Assembly (NCBI GenBank): GCA_963767475.1
Contig: CAVYEI010000002.1
Location: forward strand, 1,550,001-1,614,000
Source of the DNA: WHSW01 sp963767475
GTDB taxonomy: Bacteria; Actinomycetota; Thermoleophilia; Solirubrobacterales; 70-9
Length of the DNA: 64,000 nucleotides
Direction: 5' to 3'
This document shows positions 40,096 through 48,785 of the stretch, in pieces (position 1 is the first letter of the stretch; every line of letters starts with the position of its first letter). The notes beneath the pieces are model-generated. The model was not told where the DNA came from. It did no database searches and saw nothing but the letters and a program-made list of their open reading frames with translations. The position numbers and the translations under genes are program-made.

Positions 40096-42702
40096 TCATC
40101 GAATCTTCCTCGCGCGCTCGACGTTGCCGAAGGCGTCAACGCTTTGAACGAATGCGCCCTTGCGGAGTCGAGCCGCGGGTAGGCGCAGCGTCTTCTTCAC
40201 CCGCTTGACCCGCTTGCCGTACTTCACGTACGTGGTGACCGGGGAGGCATCGCGAACCGTAAACGTAAGCGTGGCCTGGGCATGATCGCGGCGAATGCGC
40301 ACTCGGGTCTTTGGCGCCTTGCTGTCGTCCTTGCGCGGCTCGACCTTCTTTCCGTTTCGCCTCACCGTCACTCCATCGCCGAGCTCGATCGTCAGCTCAC
40401 CGCCGCCAACTGGGCCGTAGACACGCGCCCTGCCCTGGTTGCCGTTCTGCATCGGGGCGATGCGCAGTGCCGCGCCGCGCGAGCGGAGCGAGAGGGTGAG
40501 CGGGGTGGTGGTGCTGGTGGCCGCCTCGATCTGGGCGCTGGTGTTGACCATCTCCACCAACCCCTGCTGCTCGGCCTGCTCGAAGGTGAGGCGGCCGGGC
40601 GCAGCGCCCCGGGACGCGAGCGTCTCGCGCCCCGCCGCCCGCGACGTGAACACCCCGCGTCCGAGAGGAAAGACCGAGAGTGCGAACCCCTGCGGCTCAC
40701 ACAGCACCCCCGACACCGGCAGCGTGTCGATCTCCAGGCCCTCGAGCAGAAAGCCGCGCAGCCGCGAGGTCACTGACGAGTGGCCAGGGAGCGGCACGTG
40801 GGAGATCCCGCAGGTGAAGTGCTGGCGCACGGCCGGGGTCGCGGCACGGGCAGAGCTCAGCGGCACCGTACCGTCGCCGTTTACCCAGTCGACGTTGACC
40901 AGCTCGCGCGGGCCCCCCAGCGCGCTTGGCAGCGCGCCGAGCACCAGCGAGGACTCGATCGCGACCGAGCCGATCGTGTGGATCCCCGAGCCGATCACGG
41001 TCTGGTAGTCGACGCCGTTGGTGCGTAGCTCGTCGAGGCGCGCGGCGTGGGCGCCGAGCGCGGTCGCCAGCAATGAGCGGTTGCCGTCACGCTCCTCGAC
41101 GAAGTCCAGCAGCCGGTTCTGCGAGAGCGGGCTCGGCGTGCCTTCGATCGACAGCCAGGGGCCGTAGCGGGCCGATGGCCACAAGAAGAACAGGCCCTGG
41201 AGGTGGCGGGCGAACTCCTGCAGCTCGCCGTCGTCAAAGAACAGGTCAAGCGCCGAGAGTCCAGGCGCCTCGACCCCGTAGACGAATGGAAAGAGCGACT
41301 TCGGAGAGCCCCAGTACGGCGTGCCGATCGTGAGCGCGCGCGAGACCTTCTGCGCCCTGGCCGAGTCCTCGACGTAGGAGCGCACCACCAGCCCACCCGC
41401 CGAGTGCGCCATCAACACCACCTTGCCGTCGGGCCCTTGGCGCACCTGGTCGATCAGGGCGTCGAGGCCGGCCACGGCCTGCTCGGGGTTCTTGCGCCAA
41501 TCCCAGGCGTACAGGTGGAAGTCGTCGGGATGGAGATCGCGCAGGAAGGCGACTGTCGTCCCGTAAACGTCCGAGCTGATCGGACCGATCGGCGCGGTCT
41601 CGACGAGCTGGCCCGGCGCCGGACCGGCCGAGGCACAACCCGCGTTCGTTTGCCCGTCGCGCTCCAGCTCCATCTCGGGCAGCCTCGGGGACGGCAGGTT
41701 GGGCCACAGCTCCGCGCCACCGCAGAGGATCTTCGAGCCCAGGAAGCCATGGACGAAGACGATCGGGGGTGCCACCGGAAGCGGCTGCCAGTCGGGGGTG
41801 CCGTCGAATCCAATTCTGGTGGTCAGGTTCGTCGGTGCCGAGCCGTCGGCGTTCATGGTGAAGACATCCTGATCGCGCTCGAGCGCGATCTTCGAGCCGT
41901 TGGGCGACCACGCGGGCTCTCGATCGACGGCCGCGTTGTTGGTCAGGTTCGACTGCGCCGAGCCATCGGCATTCATGACGAAGATCTCGAGGTTGCCGCC
42001 GACGGTGCTGCGGAACGCGAGCTTCTCGCCGTCGGGCGACCAGGCAGGCTCGCCGTCGGAGACCGCGTTGTTGGTCAGGTTGGTCTGCGCCGATCCGTCG
42101 GCGTTCATGACGAAGATCTCGTTGCCTCTCTCGAAGGCGATCTTCGAGCCGTCCGGCGACCACGCGGGCTCGCGATCGAAGGCCGCATTGTTGGTCAGGT
42201 TGGTCTGCGCCGAGCCGTCGGCGTTCATTACGTAGATCTCGCCATTGGTGGCGCCGTCACGGGTGCTCGTGAAGGCAAGATTCTGGCCGTCGGGTGACCA
42301 TGCGGGCGTGTCGTCACTGCTCGCGTTGTTGGTCAGGTTCGTCTGCCCCGAACCATTCGCGTTCATGACGTAGATCTCGTTGTTGCCGTCGCGGAAGCTC
42401 GTGAAGGCGATCCTCTGGCCATCAGCCGACCATGCGGGCTCGAAGTCGTCGTTCGTGGTGCCCGTCAGGTTCGTCGCCGCCGAGCCGTCAGCGTTCATGA
42501 CGTAGACCGCGGCGTTGCCGTCGCGGAGCGTGTCGAAGGCGATCTTGCCGTTCTGGCCCGGGAAGGCCGCGGGGGCCCGCGACGCTGCCCAGCCTGAGAT
42601 CATCAGCGCGAGGCAGGCCACGGCCGCCGCGAGGCGCGCAAACGAGTGTCGACGCTCACGGGCCAGCCCATCACTCGCGCCCACCCGACCTCCTTCGAAC
42701 AT
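40096..42702 (-). CDS. Secreted TolB-like propeller fused to an LCAT-like lipase
   Basis: An 868-residue exported protein. Signal segment about 20-46 (RHSFARLAAAVACLALMISG). Residues about 47-310 are six TolB/PD40 blades of about 41 residues with the near-identical core IYVMNADGSAQTNLTNNA. Residues about 318-720 form an alpha/beta-hydrolase of the LCAT type: PPIVFVHGFLGSK, then the elbow AHSAGG (Ser near 435) and GDGTVPLSSA with the acid; the His may be in HVPLPGHSS. A long beta tail follows. Start: ATG 42702, or GTG 42684, which has AAGGAGGT 3 nt upstream. Confidence 0.82.
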   Translation of the reverse strand: MFEGGRVGASDGLARERRHSFARLAAAVACLALMISGWAASRAPAAFPGQNGKIAFDTLRDGNAAVYVMNADGSAATNLTGTTNDDFEPAWSADGQRIAFTSFRDGNNEIYVMNANGSGQTNLTNNASSDDTPAWSPDGQNLAFTSTRDGATNGEIYVMNADGSAQTNLTNNAAFDREPAWSPDGSKIAFERGNEIFVMNADGSAQTNLTNNAVSDGEPAWSPDGEKLAFRSTVGGNLEIFVMNADGSAQSNLTNNAAVDREPAWSPNGSKIALERDQDVFTMNADGSAPTNLTTRIGFDGTPDWQPLPVAPPIVFVHGFLGSKILCGGAELWPNLPSPRLPEMELERDGQTNAGCASAGPAPGQLVETAPIGPISSDVYGTTVAFLRDLHPDDFHLYAWDWRKNPEQAVAGLDALIDQVRQGPDGKVVLMAHSAGGLVVRSYVEDSARAQKVSRALTIGTPYWGSPKSLFPFVYGVEAPGLSALDLFFDDGELQEFARHLQGLFFLWPSARYGPWLSIEGTPSPLSQNRLLDFVEERDGNRSLLATALGAHAARLDELRTNGVDYQTVIGSGIHTIGSVAIESSLVLGALPSALGGPRELVNVDWVNGDGTVPLSSARAATPAVRQHFTCGISHVPLPGHSSVTSRLRGFLLEGLEIDTLPVSGVLCEPQGFALSVFPLGRGVFTSRAAGRETLASRGAAPGRLTFEQAEQQGLVEMVNTSAQIEAATSTTTPLTLSLRSRGAALRIAPMQNGNQGRARVYGPVGGGELTIELGDGVTVRRNGKKVEPRKDDSKAPKTRVRIRRDHAQATLTFTVRDASPVTTYVKYGKRVKRVKKTLRLPAARLRKGAFVQSVDAFGNVERARKIR

Positions 42703-42950
42703 CCGCGCCTCTCGGTAGCCGAGCCGACGCTACCACCACCGATCGTGGGGAACAAATTCGGCGGCCTCGTCGTTGAGGCGCCCGGCTGTCGGGCACGGGG
42801 TGTCGATCCCGACGTCGAGGCCGACGCTGCCGACTCCTACCAACCCGGAGGATACCGTGCGACCGAAGACCATCCCAGGAGCCATCCCAGAGCGCCTGCG
42901 GAGCCGGCCGGGCCGCTTGATCAAGGGATTCTTGCGTCCGCTGTGTTCGC
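42703..42950. other. Region between lipase start and att copy C; possible cut gene
   Basis: Mostly featureless. GGAGG (42847-42851) stands 5 nt before a GTG at 42857 that opens a frame VRPKTIPGAIPERLRSRPGR then LIKGFLRPL, running into copy C and ending at about 43030. It may be the 5' end of a gene cut by integration; no family is recognised. Confidence 0.25.
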
Positions 42951-43008
42951 CTCGAAAACCGTTATGGGCGTTTCTCGTCCATCGAGGGTTCGAATCCCTC
43001 CCCCTCCG
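42951..43008 (+). repeat. att-type direct repeat, copy C
   Basis: Identical to copy A from the anticodon loop (CTCGAAAACC) to the discriminator base; identity stops exactly at the loop on the left. Right flank TTTAGCGCC is presumably the original chromosome next to the tRNA. Confidence 0.85.
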
Positions 43009-43036
43009 TTTAGCGCCAGATTGGGCTTGAAACGGC

Positions 43037-43065
43037 TTGGATTTGGGCTCGATCCGGTTTACGAT
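43037..43065 (+). promoter_or_regulatory. Promoter of the metalloprotease gene
   Basis: -35 TTGGAT (43037-43042), 17-nt spacer, -10 TACGAT (43060-43065); a Shine-Dalgarno GGAAGGA follows at about 43081, so this transcript has a leader. Confidence 0.5.
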
Positions 43066-43091
43066 CCCGGGGCCTACAGGGAAGGACCGGG

Positions 43092-45749
43092 ATGGGAGCG
43101 AGGCGGAGCCTCGATGGCGCCAAGCGGACTCCTCCGACGCGGGCGGCGCTCGCGGGACTGGCGCTGGCGCTGGCGTTGCTGGCGGCAGCTTCGACCCCGG
43201 CGCTGGGCGCCGGCCGCTCAGCCGACCTCGTCGTCCGTTCGGCCTCGGCGAAGGGCGGCACCGTGTTCGTCGGCAACCGCGTCGCCCTGAGGGCGAGCGT
43301 CGCCGACAACGGCGCCGGCGCGGCGGGCAAGTCGACGGTCACCTTCTACCTCTCGCGCGACAAGAGCTGGAGCAGCGCCGACGTCCCGCTGGGCAAGGCG
43401 AAGACACCGAAGCTCGCGCCGCGCGCGAAGCGGACGGTCGCGGACCGGGCCAAGGTCCCGGCGGCCGCGCCGCTGCTGCAGAAGCTTCGGGTGCTCGCTT
43501 GCGCCGACGACGGCTTCAAGGTGACCGAGAGCAAGGAGACGAACAACTGCGCCGCGGCTCACGCCAAGCTCGTCGTGGCCGGGAAGACGGCGTTCGGGGC
43601 GATCGACGCCGACCTCTTCACCAACAAGATCAACGCCGAAAAAGCGCTGATCTACAAGCTGTTCGCGGGCTTCGCTGACAAGCGGCTGCCGAAGAAGTAC
43701 AACCTCGGCAAGAGCCCGGGCGGCTCGCTGACCGCGGTCGTCGACCAGGCCGTCGAGGGCTTCGCGAGCCTCTCGCCGGAGGCGCAGGCCACGATCACCC
43801 CGTTCCTGATCCCGCCCGCCTACGAGGGCAGCTACGCGGCGCGGCCGACGGGGCTCCCGGCCGCCCGGCGCGACCTCGACAGCTGCACGGTGCGCCAGCC
43901 GCAGTGGATCCCGGTCGGCGTGGACGTGCCCGGCGGCTCGCCGATCGGCGGCGGAACGGGGGCCGGCGGCGCGGTGGTCTGGTGGAACTCCGCACGCCCC
44001 GGCGACGAGGCGGTCGCAAACAGGTTTGCCTCCGAGCTGGCGACGAACATCTGGCCCAAGCTCACGGCGCTGATGGGGACGACGCCGATTCCCGACTCGG
44101 CGCACAACTGCTCGGGGATCGACGGGCGCGTCGACGTCTACATCGACCCGATCCCCGATCCGGTGACGAGCCAGTTCAGCTCCACGTGCTCGCCGGCCGC
44201 CAGCGACATCATCATCTCGGGCGCCGCGACGCGCGGGGCGCTCGCCCACGAGTTCATGCACGTCCTGCAGAAGACGTATCCGCGCCTGGCGCCCTGCAGC
44301 CAGTTCGCCTACCTCGACGACGCCACCGCCACCTGGGCGGAGGACTACGTCTACTCGGGCGACCACAGCGAGCACCACTACCCCGAGATGCTCAAGTACC
44401 CCGACATCCGCTTCAACTTCCCGCCGACCGCCGGCTACCCAGCCTGGGTGCTGTTCTACTCGGCGGCCAAGCGGTTGGGCGCGTCGGTCGTACCCGCCTT
44501 CCACACCGCCGCTCAGTCCCAGCCGCCGCTCGAAGCCCTGGACACGGCGATGACGCTCGACGAGGCCTGGCCGCGGTTCGCGCGCGACGGCTGGAACCGC
44601 TTGCTGGCGCCTGCGCTCACCGAGTCGTTCTTCAATTGGGACGCGTTCCCGATCAAGCCCGACGTGCGAAAACGCGAGTACGCGCTGACCGGGCATCGGA
44701 AGACCTTCCCGCTGCCGATCGAGCTGCTCGGGATGGGCCGCCAGTACCAGGACATCGACCTCTCCGACGGCCGAGCGAAGCTCGTCACCTTCCTCGAGCC
44801 CGGGCCGACCGAGGTCGATCCCAAGCTGCGCACCTACGCCTTCTACAAGCTCAAGGACGGCACGTGGAAGGGCGAGGACTGGACCGGCCGCGACGAGGTC
44901 GAGTTCTGCCGCAAGACCACCGACGTGCGCGAGGTCGTGCTCGTCCACTCGACGACGACCCCGCCGGCCGGCGCCGGCGGCGGAGACCTGGTGGCGAAGA
45001 CCGACAAGCCAAAGCTGCGCCTGTCCGCGACGTGCGACCCGAACGCGGAGTTCGACGTCAGCTCGGTCACCGGCAGCTACACCGGGACCGTGCACCGCGA
45101 GGAGCGCGACACCCCCTGCACAACCGACCTCAGCGTCCACTGGGACGCGACGCTCGGCAGCGGCGCCAAGCCGGCCTCGCTGGCCGAGATCGACGACAGC
45201 GGGGATGGCCCGCCGATTCTCAGCTTCAGCGCCAGCAAGATCCCGCTTCGCGACCATGGAAGCGGGACCGCGACAGTCACTTGCAGCGGGGACCCTGCGG
45301 CCCAGCCGAACGGCACGGCGACCTGCGAGCTCGCCTACGACTCGTCCGAGCTGTTGAGCGTGTTCACCACGGGGCAGCCGACGAAGCCCGATCCGATGAA
45401 GCTCGGGTGGACCTTCGCCTTTCCAAACCGCCCATATGACCCGGGCGCCAACAGCGGCGAGCCCCGCAACTGCAGCGAAACCGGGCCCCGGCCACCGGAT
45501 CTGCAGGGGGAGTACAACCCGACGATCGCCGTCGGCCCCGGGCTCGACCCAGCCGACCCCGACGAGGACCCCACCTACGACCCCGGCGCGCAGGTGGACG
45601 GCACGAAGTCGGTCCCGCGCTCGGCCTTCGGCGGCGACACGGTCACGCTCGACTTCAGCGGCTCGGGCACCAGCCACTACGACTACGGGGACCGGGCGAT
45701 GTCGGCCCAGTGGAGCTACTCGATGGTGGTCACGTTCACGCGCCGCTGA
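43092..45749 (+). CDS. Secreted protein with CARDB-like domain and HExxH metalloprotease centre
   Basis: An 885-residue exported protein. Signal peptide about 15-40 (LAGLALALALLAAAS). Residues about 43-150 look like a CARDB adhesion-type domain (ADLVVRSASAKGGTVFVGNRVALRASVADNGAG). The metalloprotease motif AHEFMHVLQ has H near 386, followed by DDATATWAEDYVY, whose Glu would be the third ligand of a gluzincin. The region 620-885 is beta-rich and unassigned, with several cysteines. Many such proteins degrade extracellular protein. It sits immediately right of att copy C. Confidence 0.75.
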   Translation: MGARRSLDGAKRTPPTRAALAGLALALALLAAASTPALGAGRSADLVVRSASAKGGTVFVGNRVALRASVADNGAGAAGKSTVTFYLSRDKSWSSADVPLGKAKTPKLAPRAKRTVADRAKVPAAAPLLQKLRVLACADDGFKVTESKETNNCAAAHAKLVVAGKTAFGAIDADLFTNKINAEKALIYKLFAGFADKRLPKKYNLGKSPGGSLTAVVDQAVEGFASLSPEAQATITPFLIPPAYEGSYAARPTGLPAARRDLDSCTVRQPQWIPVGVDVPGGSPIGGGTGAGGAVVWWNSARPGDEAVANRFASELATNIWPKLTALMGTTPIPDSAHNCSGIDGRVDVYIDPIPDPVTSQFSSTCSPAASDIIISGAATRGALAHEFMHVLQKTYPRLAPCSQFAYLDDATATWAEDYVYSGDHSEHHYPEMLKYPDIRFNFPPTAGYPAWVLFYSAAKRLGASVVPAFHTAAQSQPPLEALDTAMTLDEAWPRFARDGWNRLLAPALTESFFNWDAFPIKPDVRKREYALTGHRKTFPLPIELLGMGRQYQDIDLSDGRAKLVTFLEPGPTEVDPKLRTYAFYKLKDGTWKGEDWTGRDEVEFCRKTTDVREVVLVHSTTTPPAGAGGGDLVAKTDKPKLRLSATCDPNAEFDVSSVTGSYTGTVHREERDTPCTTDLSVHWDATLGSGAKPASLAEIDDSGDGPPILSFSASKIPLRDHGSGTATVTCSGDPAAQPNGTATCELAYDSSELLSVFTTGQPTKPDPMKLGWTFAFPNRPYDPGANSGEPRNCSETGPRPPDLQGEYNPTIAVGPGLDPADPDEDPTYDPGAQVDGTKSVPRSAFGGDTVTLDFSGSGTSHYDYGDRAMSAQWSYSMVVTFTRR

Positions 45750-45880
45750 CCCGCCGATGCGCGCGAAATGCAGGATCGTGGCCAATCCGTCCAACTTGTG
45801 CAAATCGGATCAAATGCGCGGGAAGATGGTGCCGATTACCCATTCGGAAGGTCACACAAGAGGGGGAAAGAGGGGACCGA

Positions 45881-46081
45881 ATGACTGAGGCTTCGATTTA
45901 CGAGCGTGTCTCCGGTATCCGCGGCCAGCTCTTGGACCTGATCAGTTCCGTGGATTCAAAGGCGGCCGACCGGGATCTGAGAGCGGACGTGATGTTGGAC
46001 GAGCTTCTCGGTGCTGCCAACGGCCTTGGGCGAGTGGCGGACAACCTGGACCATCAGGTGATCGGATCCGGTTGGCGCTGA
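45881..46081 (+). CDS. Small helical hypothetical protein
   Basis: A 66-residue acidic protein, MTEASIYERVSGIRGQLLDL then SSVDSKAADRDLRADVMLDELLGAANGLGRVADNLDHQVIGSGWR, probably two helices. GAGGGG lies 6 nt before the ATG. No family recognised; the upstream 120 bp is AT-richer than average and may hold its promoter. Confidence 0.5.
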   Translation: MTEASIYERVSGIRGQLLDLISSVDSKAADRDLRADVMLDELLGAANGLGRVADNLDHQVIGSGWR

Positions 46082-46155
46082 ACGCTTCTTGAGCCTCCGA
46101 GCCTGAAGGCGATCCGCGGGAGGCAGGCTCGCCGAACCCCACGGCGCCCGTGCAT

Positions 46156-46161
46156 TAGGCT
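46156..46161 (+). promoter_or_regulatory. -10-like element for M23-like gene (leaderless)
   Basis: TAGGCT, 6 nt before the GTG at 46168. Confidence 0.5.
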
Positions 46162-46167
46162 CGCCGC

Positions 46168-47352
46168 GTGGGCGCTCGACTGACGCTGACGGGGATCGCG
46201 ACGGCGGCGATCGTGGCGCTGGGAGCCTCTCCAGTGCAGGCGGCGGGCCCGGCCGGGCGCGGCGCAGAGACGGACACCTTCACGCCGGTGATCCAGGACG
46301 TGATCTCGACCCCGCGTTGGTTCCGCGGCGTCGACGGCCGGGTGCACATCGACTACGACCTGCGGCTGCTGAACTCGTTCCCGGTCGACGCGACGATCAC
46401 CTCGATCGAGGTCCGGCGTCGCGGAGGCGGGCTGCTCGGGACCCTGACCGGCGACGAGCTGCTCGCCGCGATGTCGCCGCTCGGGCGGCCGGCTGAGAAC
46501 TCGACCACGCTGCCTCCGGCGACTACGGCGCTCGCCTACATCGGGCTCACCGTCCCGACCAAGCGCCAGCTGCCGCGGCGGCTCGTGCATACGACGTCGG
46601 TCGAGGTCGCCCCGGGCCTGCCGCTGCCGCCCACCAACGTCACCACCGGGGCGCGGGCCCGAGTGACCAGCGACCCACCGATCGCGATCGACCCGCCGCT
46701 CGCCGGCGCCCGCTGGGCGGCGATCGTCGGTCCGCACCGCCGCGCGCTCCAGCCGATCAACGGCCGGCTCACCAACGGCCAGCGCTACGCGATCGACTGG
46801 AACCGCATCGACGAGCAGGATCGCCCGCAGTTCGGTGACCCGGCGAGCTTCGCCAGCAACCCGAGCTACGGCGCCCCGGTGCTCGCGGTCGGTGACGCGA
46901 AGGTCGTCGAGGCGGTCGACGGGATCGCCAACCAGCCGCCCGACAGCTTCACCCCGGTCGGGATCGAGATCGCCGACGGCAACTTCGTCATCCTCAAGCT
47001 CGCTCCCGGTGTCTACGCCGGCTACGCGCACCTGATCCCGGGCAGCGTCGCCGTCGACGCGGGCGACCGGGTGCGCAGCGGGCAGGTGCTCGGGGAGCTC
47101 GGCAACTCGGGCAACTCGGACGGCCCGCACCTGCACTTCCAGCTCATGGACCGGCCCTCGCTGCTCGCCTCCGACGCGTTGCCGATCGAGTTCAGGCGCT
47201 TCAAGCTCCGCGGCGTGGTCGCCTCGCTGGACGTCTTCGGGGAGGCCTACTTCGGCCAGACCCCGGTCCCGTTCACGACCGCGGGCGCCGGGCCCTACCG
47301 CGACCGGGGCCCGGTCGGCCTCGACATCCTCGATTTCCCCGACCTGCCGTGA
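46168..47352 (+). CDS. Secreted M23-like (LytM) peptidase-fold protein
   Basis: A 394-residue exported protein (signal peptide about 1-25, VQA-AG). The N-terminal half is a beta domain. The LytM fold is seen in APVLAVGDAKVVEAVDG, GYAHLIPGSVAVDAGDRVRSGQVLGELGNSGNSDGPHLHFQL, with HLHF near 320. The first zinc-ligand motif (HxxxD in active members) reads QRYAID, with Arg in place of His, so peptidoglycan hydrolase activity is doubtful. Its stop overlaps the PAP2 gene start (GTGA). Confidence 0.8.
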   Translation: MGARLTLTGIATAAIVALGASPVQAAGPAGRGAETDTFTPVIQDVISTPRWFRGVDGRVHIDYDLRLLNSFPVDATITSIEVRRRGGGLLGTLTGDELLAAMSPLGRPAENSTTLPPATTALAYIGLTVPTKRQLPRRLVHTTSVEVAPGLPLPPTNVTTGARARVTSDPPIAIDPPLAGARWAAIVGPHRRALQPINGRLTNGQRYAIDWNRIDEQDRPQFGDPASFASNPSYGAPVLAVGDAKVVEAVDGIANQPPDSFTPVGIEIADGNFVILKLAPGVYAGYAHLIPGSVAVDAGDRVRSGQVLGELGNSGNSDGPHLHFQLMDRPSLLASDALPIEFRRFKLRGVVASLDVFGEAYFGQTPVPFTTAGAGPYRDRGPVGLDILDFPDLP

Positions 47353-48308
47353 CCGCGACGGAGCTCGCACACGACGGCCCCGCACAGGCGCCCGAGCTCC
47401 GCTTTGCGCACTGGACCGCGGTGCGGCGCGCTGCCCTCGGCCTCTACTTCGTCTGCCTGGGCGCTTGGAGTGCCCACTATGGGATCCCGGTCCAGCGCGA
47501 GCTGGTGGTGGCCTGGACCTGCGGCGCCCTGGCCTGCGCCTCGCTCGGCCGCCACCCGCGGCAGATCCTGCAGCTGCTGTTCGACTGGCTGCCGATCCTG
47601 CTCGTGCTCAGCGCCTACGACTTCACCCGCGGCGCGGCCGACTCGCTCGGGATCGGCGTCCACGCGCAGACGATGATCGACTTCGACCGCGCGCTCTTCT
47701 TCGGCGAAACGCCGACCGAATGGCTCCAGGCCCACCTCAACGATCCCGGCGTGATCAACGCCTGGGACGTCGCCTTCACGCTCGTCTACACCTCGTACTT
47801 CATCGTCCCCTTCGCGCTCGCCGGCGTGCTCTGGATCCGCGACCGGCTCGCCTTCCTGCGCTTCACCAAGCGGCTCGTGTCGCTCGCGCTCGCCGGCCTC
47901 GCCACCTACATCCTCTTCCCCGCCGTTCCGCCGTGGATGGCGTCGGACATGGGACTGCTCGGCGAGGTCCATCGCACAACCGCGGAGGGCTGGGAGGTGC
48001 TTGGCGGCGGTACGGCCGGGCTCTTCTCCAAGGGCCAGGCCAGCGTCAACCTGGTCGCAGCCGTGCCCTCGCTGCACGCCGCGATCACCGCCCTGGTGGC
48101 GATCTTCCTCTGGAGCCGCGTGCGTCCCTCGCTGCGCCCCTTGCTGGCGCTCTATCCGCTGGCGATGGGGCTGACGCTGATCGCGACCGGCGAGCACTAC
48201 TTCTTCGACATCCTGCTCGGCTGGCTCTACGCCGGCGCGGTGATGGCGGCGTGGGGCTGGTGGGAGCGGCGCCGGCTATCGCGACCGATCGAGGAGCTGC
48301 CTGCGTAG
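47349..48308 (+). CDS. PAP2-superfamily membrane phosphatase
   Basis: A 319-residue membrane protein with about six TM helices. Phosphatase motifs: KGQASVNLVAAVPSLHAAIT (PSLH, near 240) and ATGEHYFFDILLGW (near 280); the first motif (KX6RP) is poorly conserved, as in the inositolphosphotransferase-like subgroup. It may dephosphorylate lipid phosphates. Four-base overlap with the M23-like gene suggests translational coupling; the 3' end overlaps the convergent hydrolase remnant by 33 nt. Confidence 0.82.
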   Translation: MTATELAHDGPAQAPELRFAHWTAVRRAALGLYFVCLGAWSAHYGIPVQRELVVAWTCGALACASLGRHPRQILQLLFDWLPILLVLSAYDFTRGAADSLGIGVHAQTMIDFDRALFFGETPTEWLQAHLNDPGVINAWDVAFTLVYTSYFIVPFALAGVLWIRDRLAFLRFTKRLVSLALAGLATYILFPAVPPWMASDMGLLGEVHRTTAEGWEVLGGGTAGLFSKGQASVNLVAAVPSLHAAITALVAIFLWSRVRPSLRPLLALYPLAMGLTLIATGEHYFFDILLGWLYAGAVMAAWGWWERRRLSRPIEELPA

Positions 48309-48577
48309 GAAGGCGAGCTCGTCGGCGACGACCGCCTCGTGCTCGGGCCCGTCGTAGATGTCGAAGTGATCGACGCCTGGATAGGTCCGCAGCTCGCCCA
48401 GCGGCGCGCGGCGCGCGGCGGCGATCGCAGGCCCGGGCCTGGCGACCCGGTCGGCCTCGCCGACGCAGACCAGCCACGGGCAATGCAGTGTGGCGGCATC
48501 ACGGGCGGGGTTGAAAGGCCGACCCAGCAGCCACCGCGCCGAGGCCCGATCGCGCCAGCGAGAGTTCTCCCCGATCG
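48276..48577 (-). pseudogene. Alpha/beta-hydrolase C-terminal remnant
   Basis: The reverse frame from about 48577 to TAG 48276 reads ENSRWRDRASARWLLGRPFN, CPWLVCVGEADRVARPGPAI and GVDHFDIYDGPEHEAVVADE, ending QLLDRSR. The catalytic Asp (EAD) and His (VDHFD) of the fold are present but the nucleophile half is missing. It is cut at the same point as the desaturase remnant. Confidence 0.7.
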
Positions 48578-48785
48578 CGCCTTCGGCGAGGCCTGGCACA
48601 ACAACCATCACGCGTTCCCGACCTCGGCCCGTCACGGGCTGCGCACCTGGCAACTCGATCCCGGAGGCTGGCCGATCAGCGGACTCGAGCGCTGCCATCT
48701 GGCTTGGGATGTGATCCGAATCAGCCCCGACCGCCAGCTGGCGAGACGCGATCCGGGCCAGCCCTCCGGGGCTCAGAACGCGTAG
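48576..48785 (+). pseudogene. Delta-9-type acyl-CoA desaturase C-terminal remnant
   Basis: The forward frame reads FGEAWHNNHHAFPTSARHGL from 48582, then LDPGGWPISGLERCHLAWDVIRI and stops at TAG 48783-48785. The HNNHH box is the third histidine box of stearoyl-CoA-type desaturases. The first 200 or so residues are missing. Confidence 0.75.

Larger units (their letters stand above)
40072..43008 (+). mobile_element. Second tandem island at the tRNA-Ser(CGA) site
   Basis: Bounded by copies B and C of the tRNA 3' end. Contains one large gene (propeller-lipase) and about 250 bp without a clear gene. No integrase is present; it probably entered with, or was split from, another element. Confidence 0.55.

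Noticed and set aside
39801..40139. Reverse ORF with GGGGIRTLDGRENAHNGF
   Set aside because: The same artefact across att copy B; the remaining part is low-complexity island-end DNA.
41820..42500. Regular repeats every 120-130 bp suggesting an array
   Set aside because: They are the blade repeats of the propeller-lipase coding sequence, too long and too similar throughout to be CRISPR repeats and spacers. No CRISPR array or cas gene was found in the window.
43218..45803. 861-codon reverse ORF opposite the metalloprotease
   Set aside because: Arg/Val/Glu-rich antisense shadow of a high-GC gene with no domain; the forward frame has signal peptide and HEFMH.
48339..48785. Forward ORF as a complete 148-residue protein
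   Set aside because: Only the last 68 residues are desaturase-like; the first part is antisense to the hydrolase remnant, so it is a fused remnant and not a gene.
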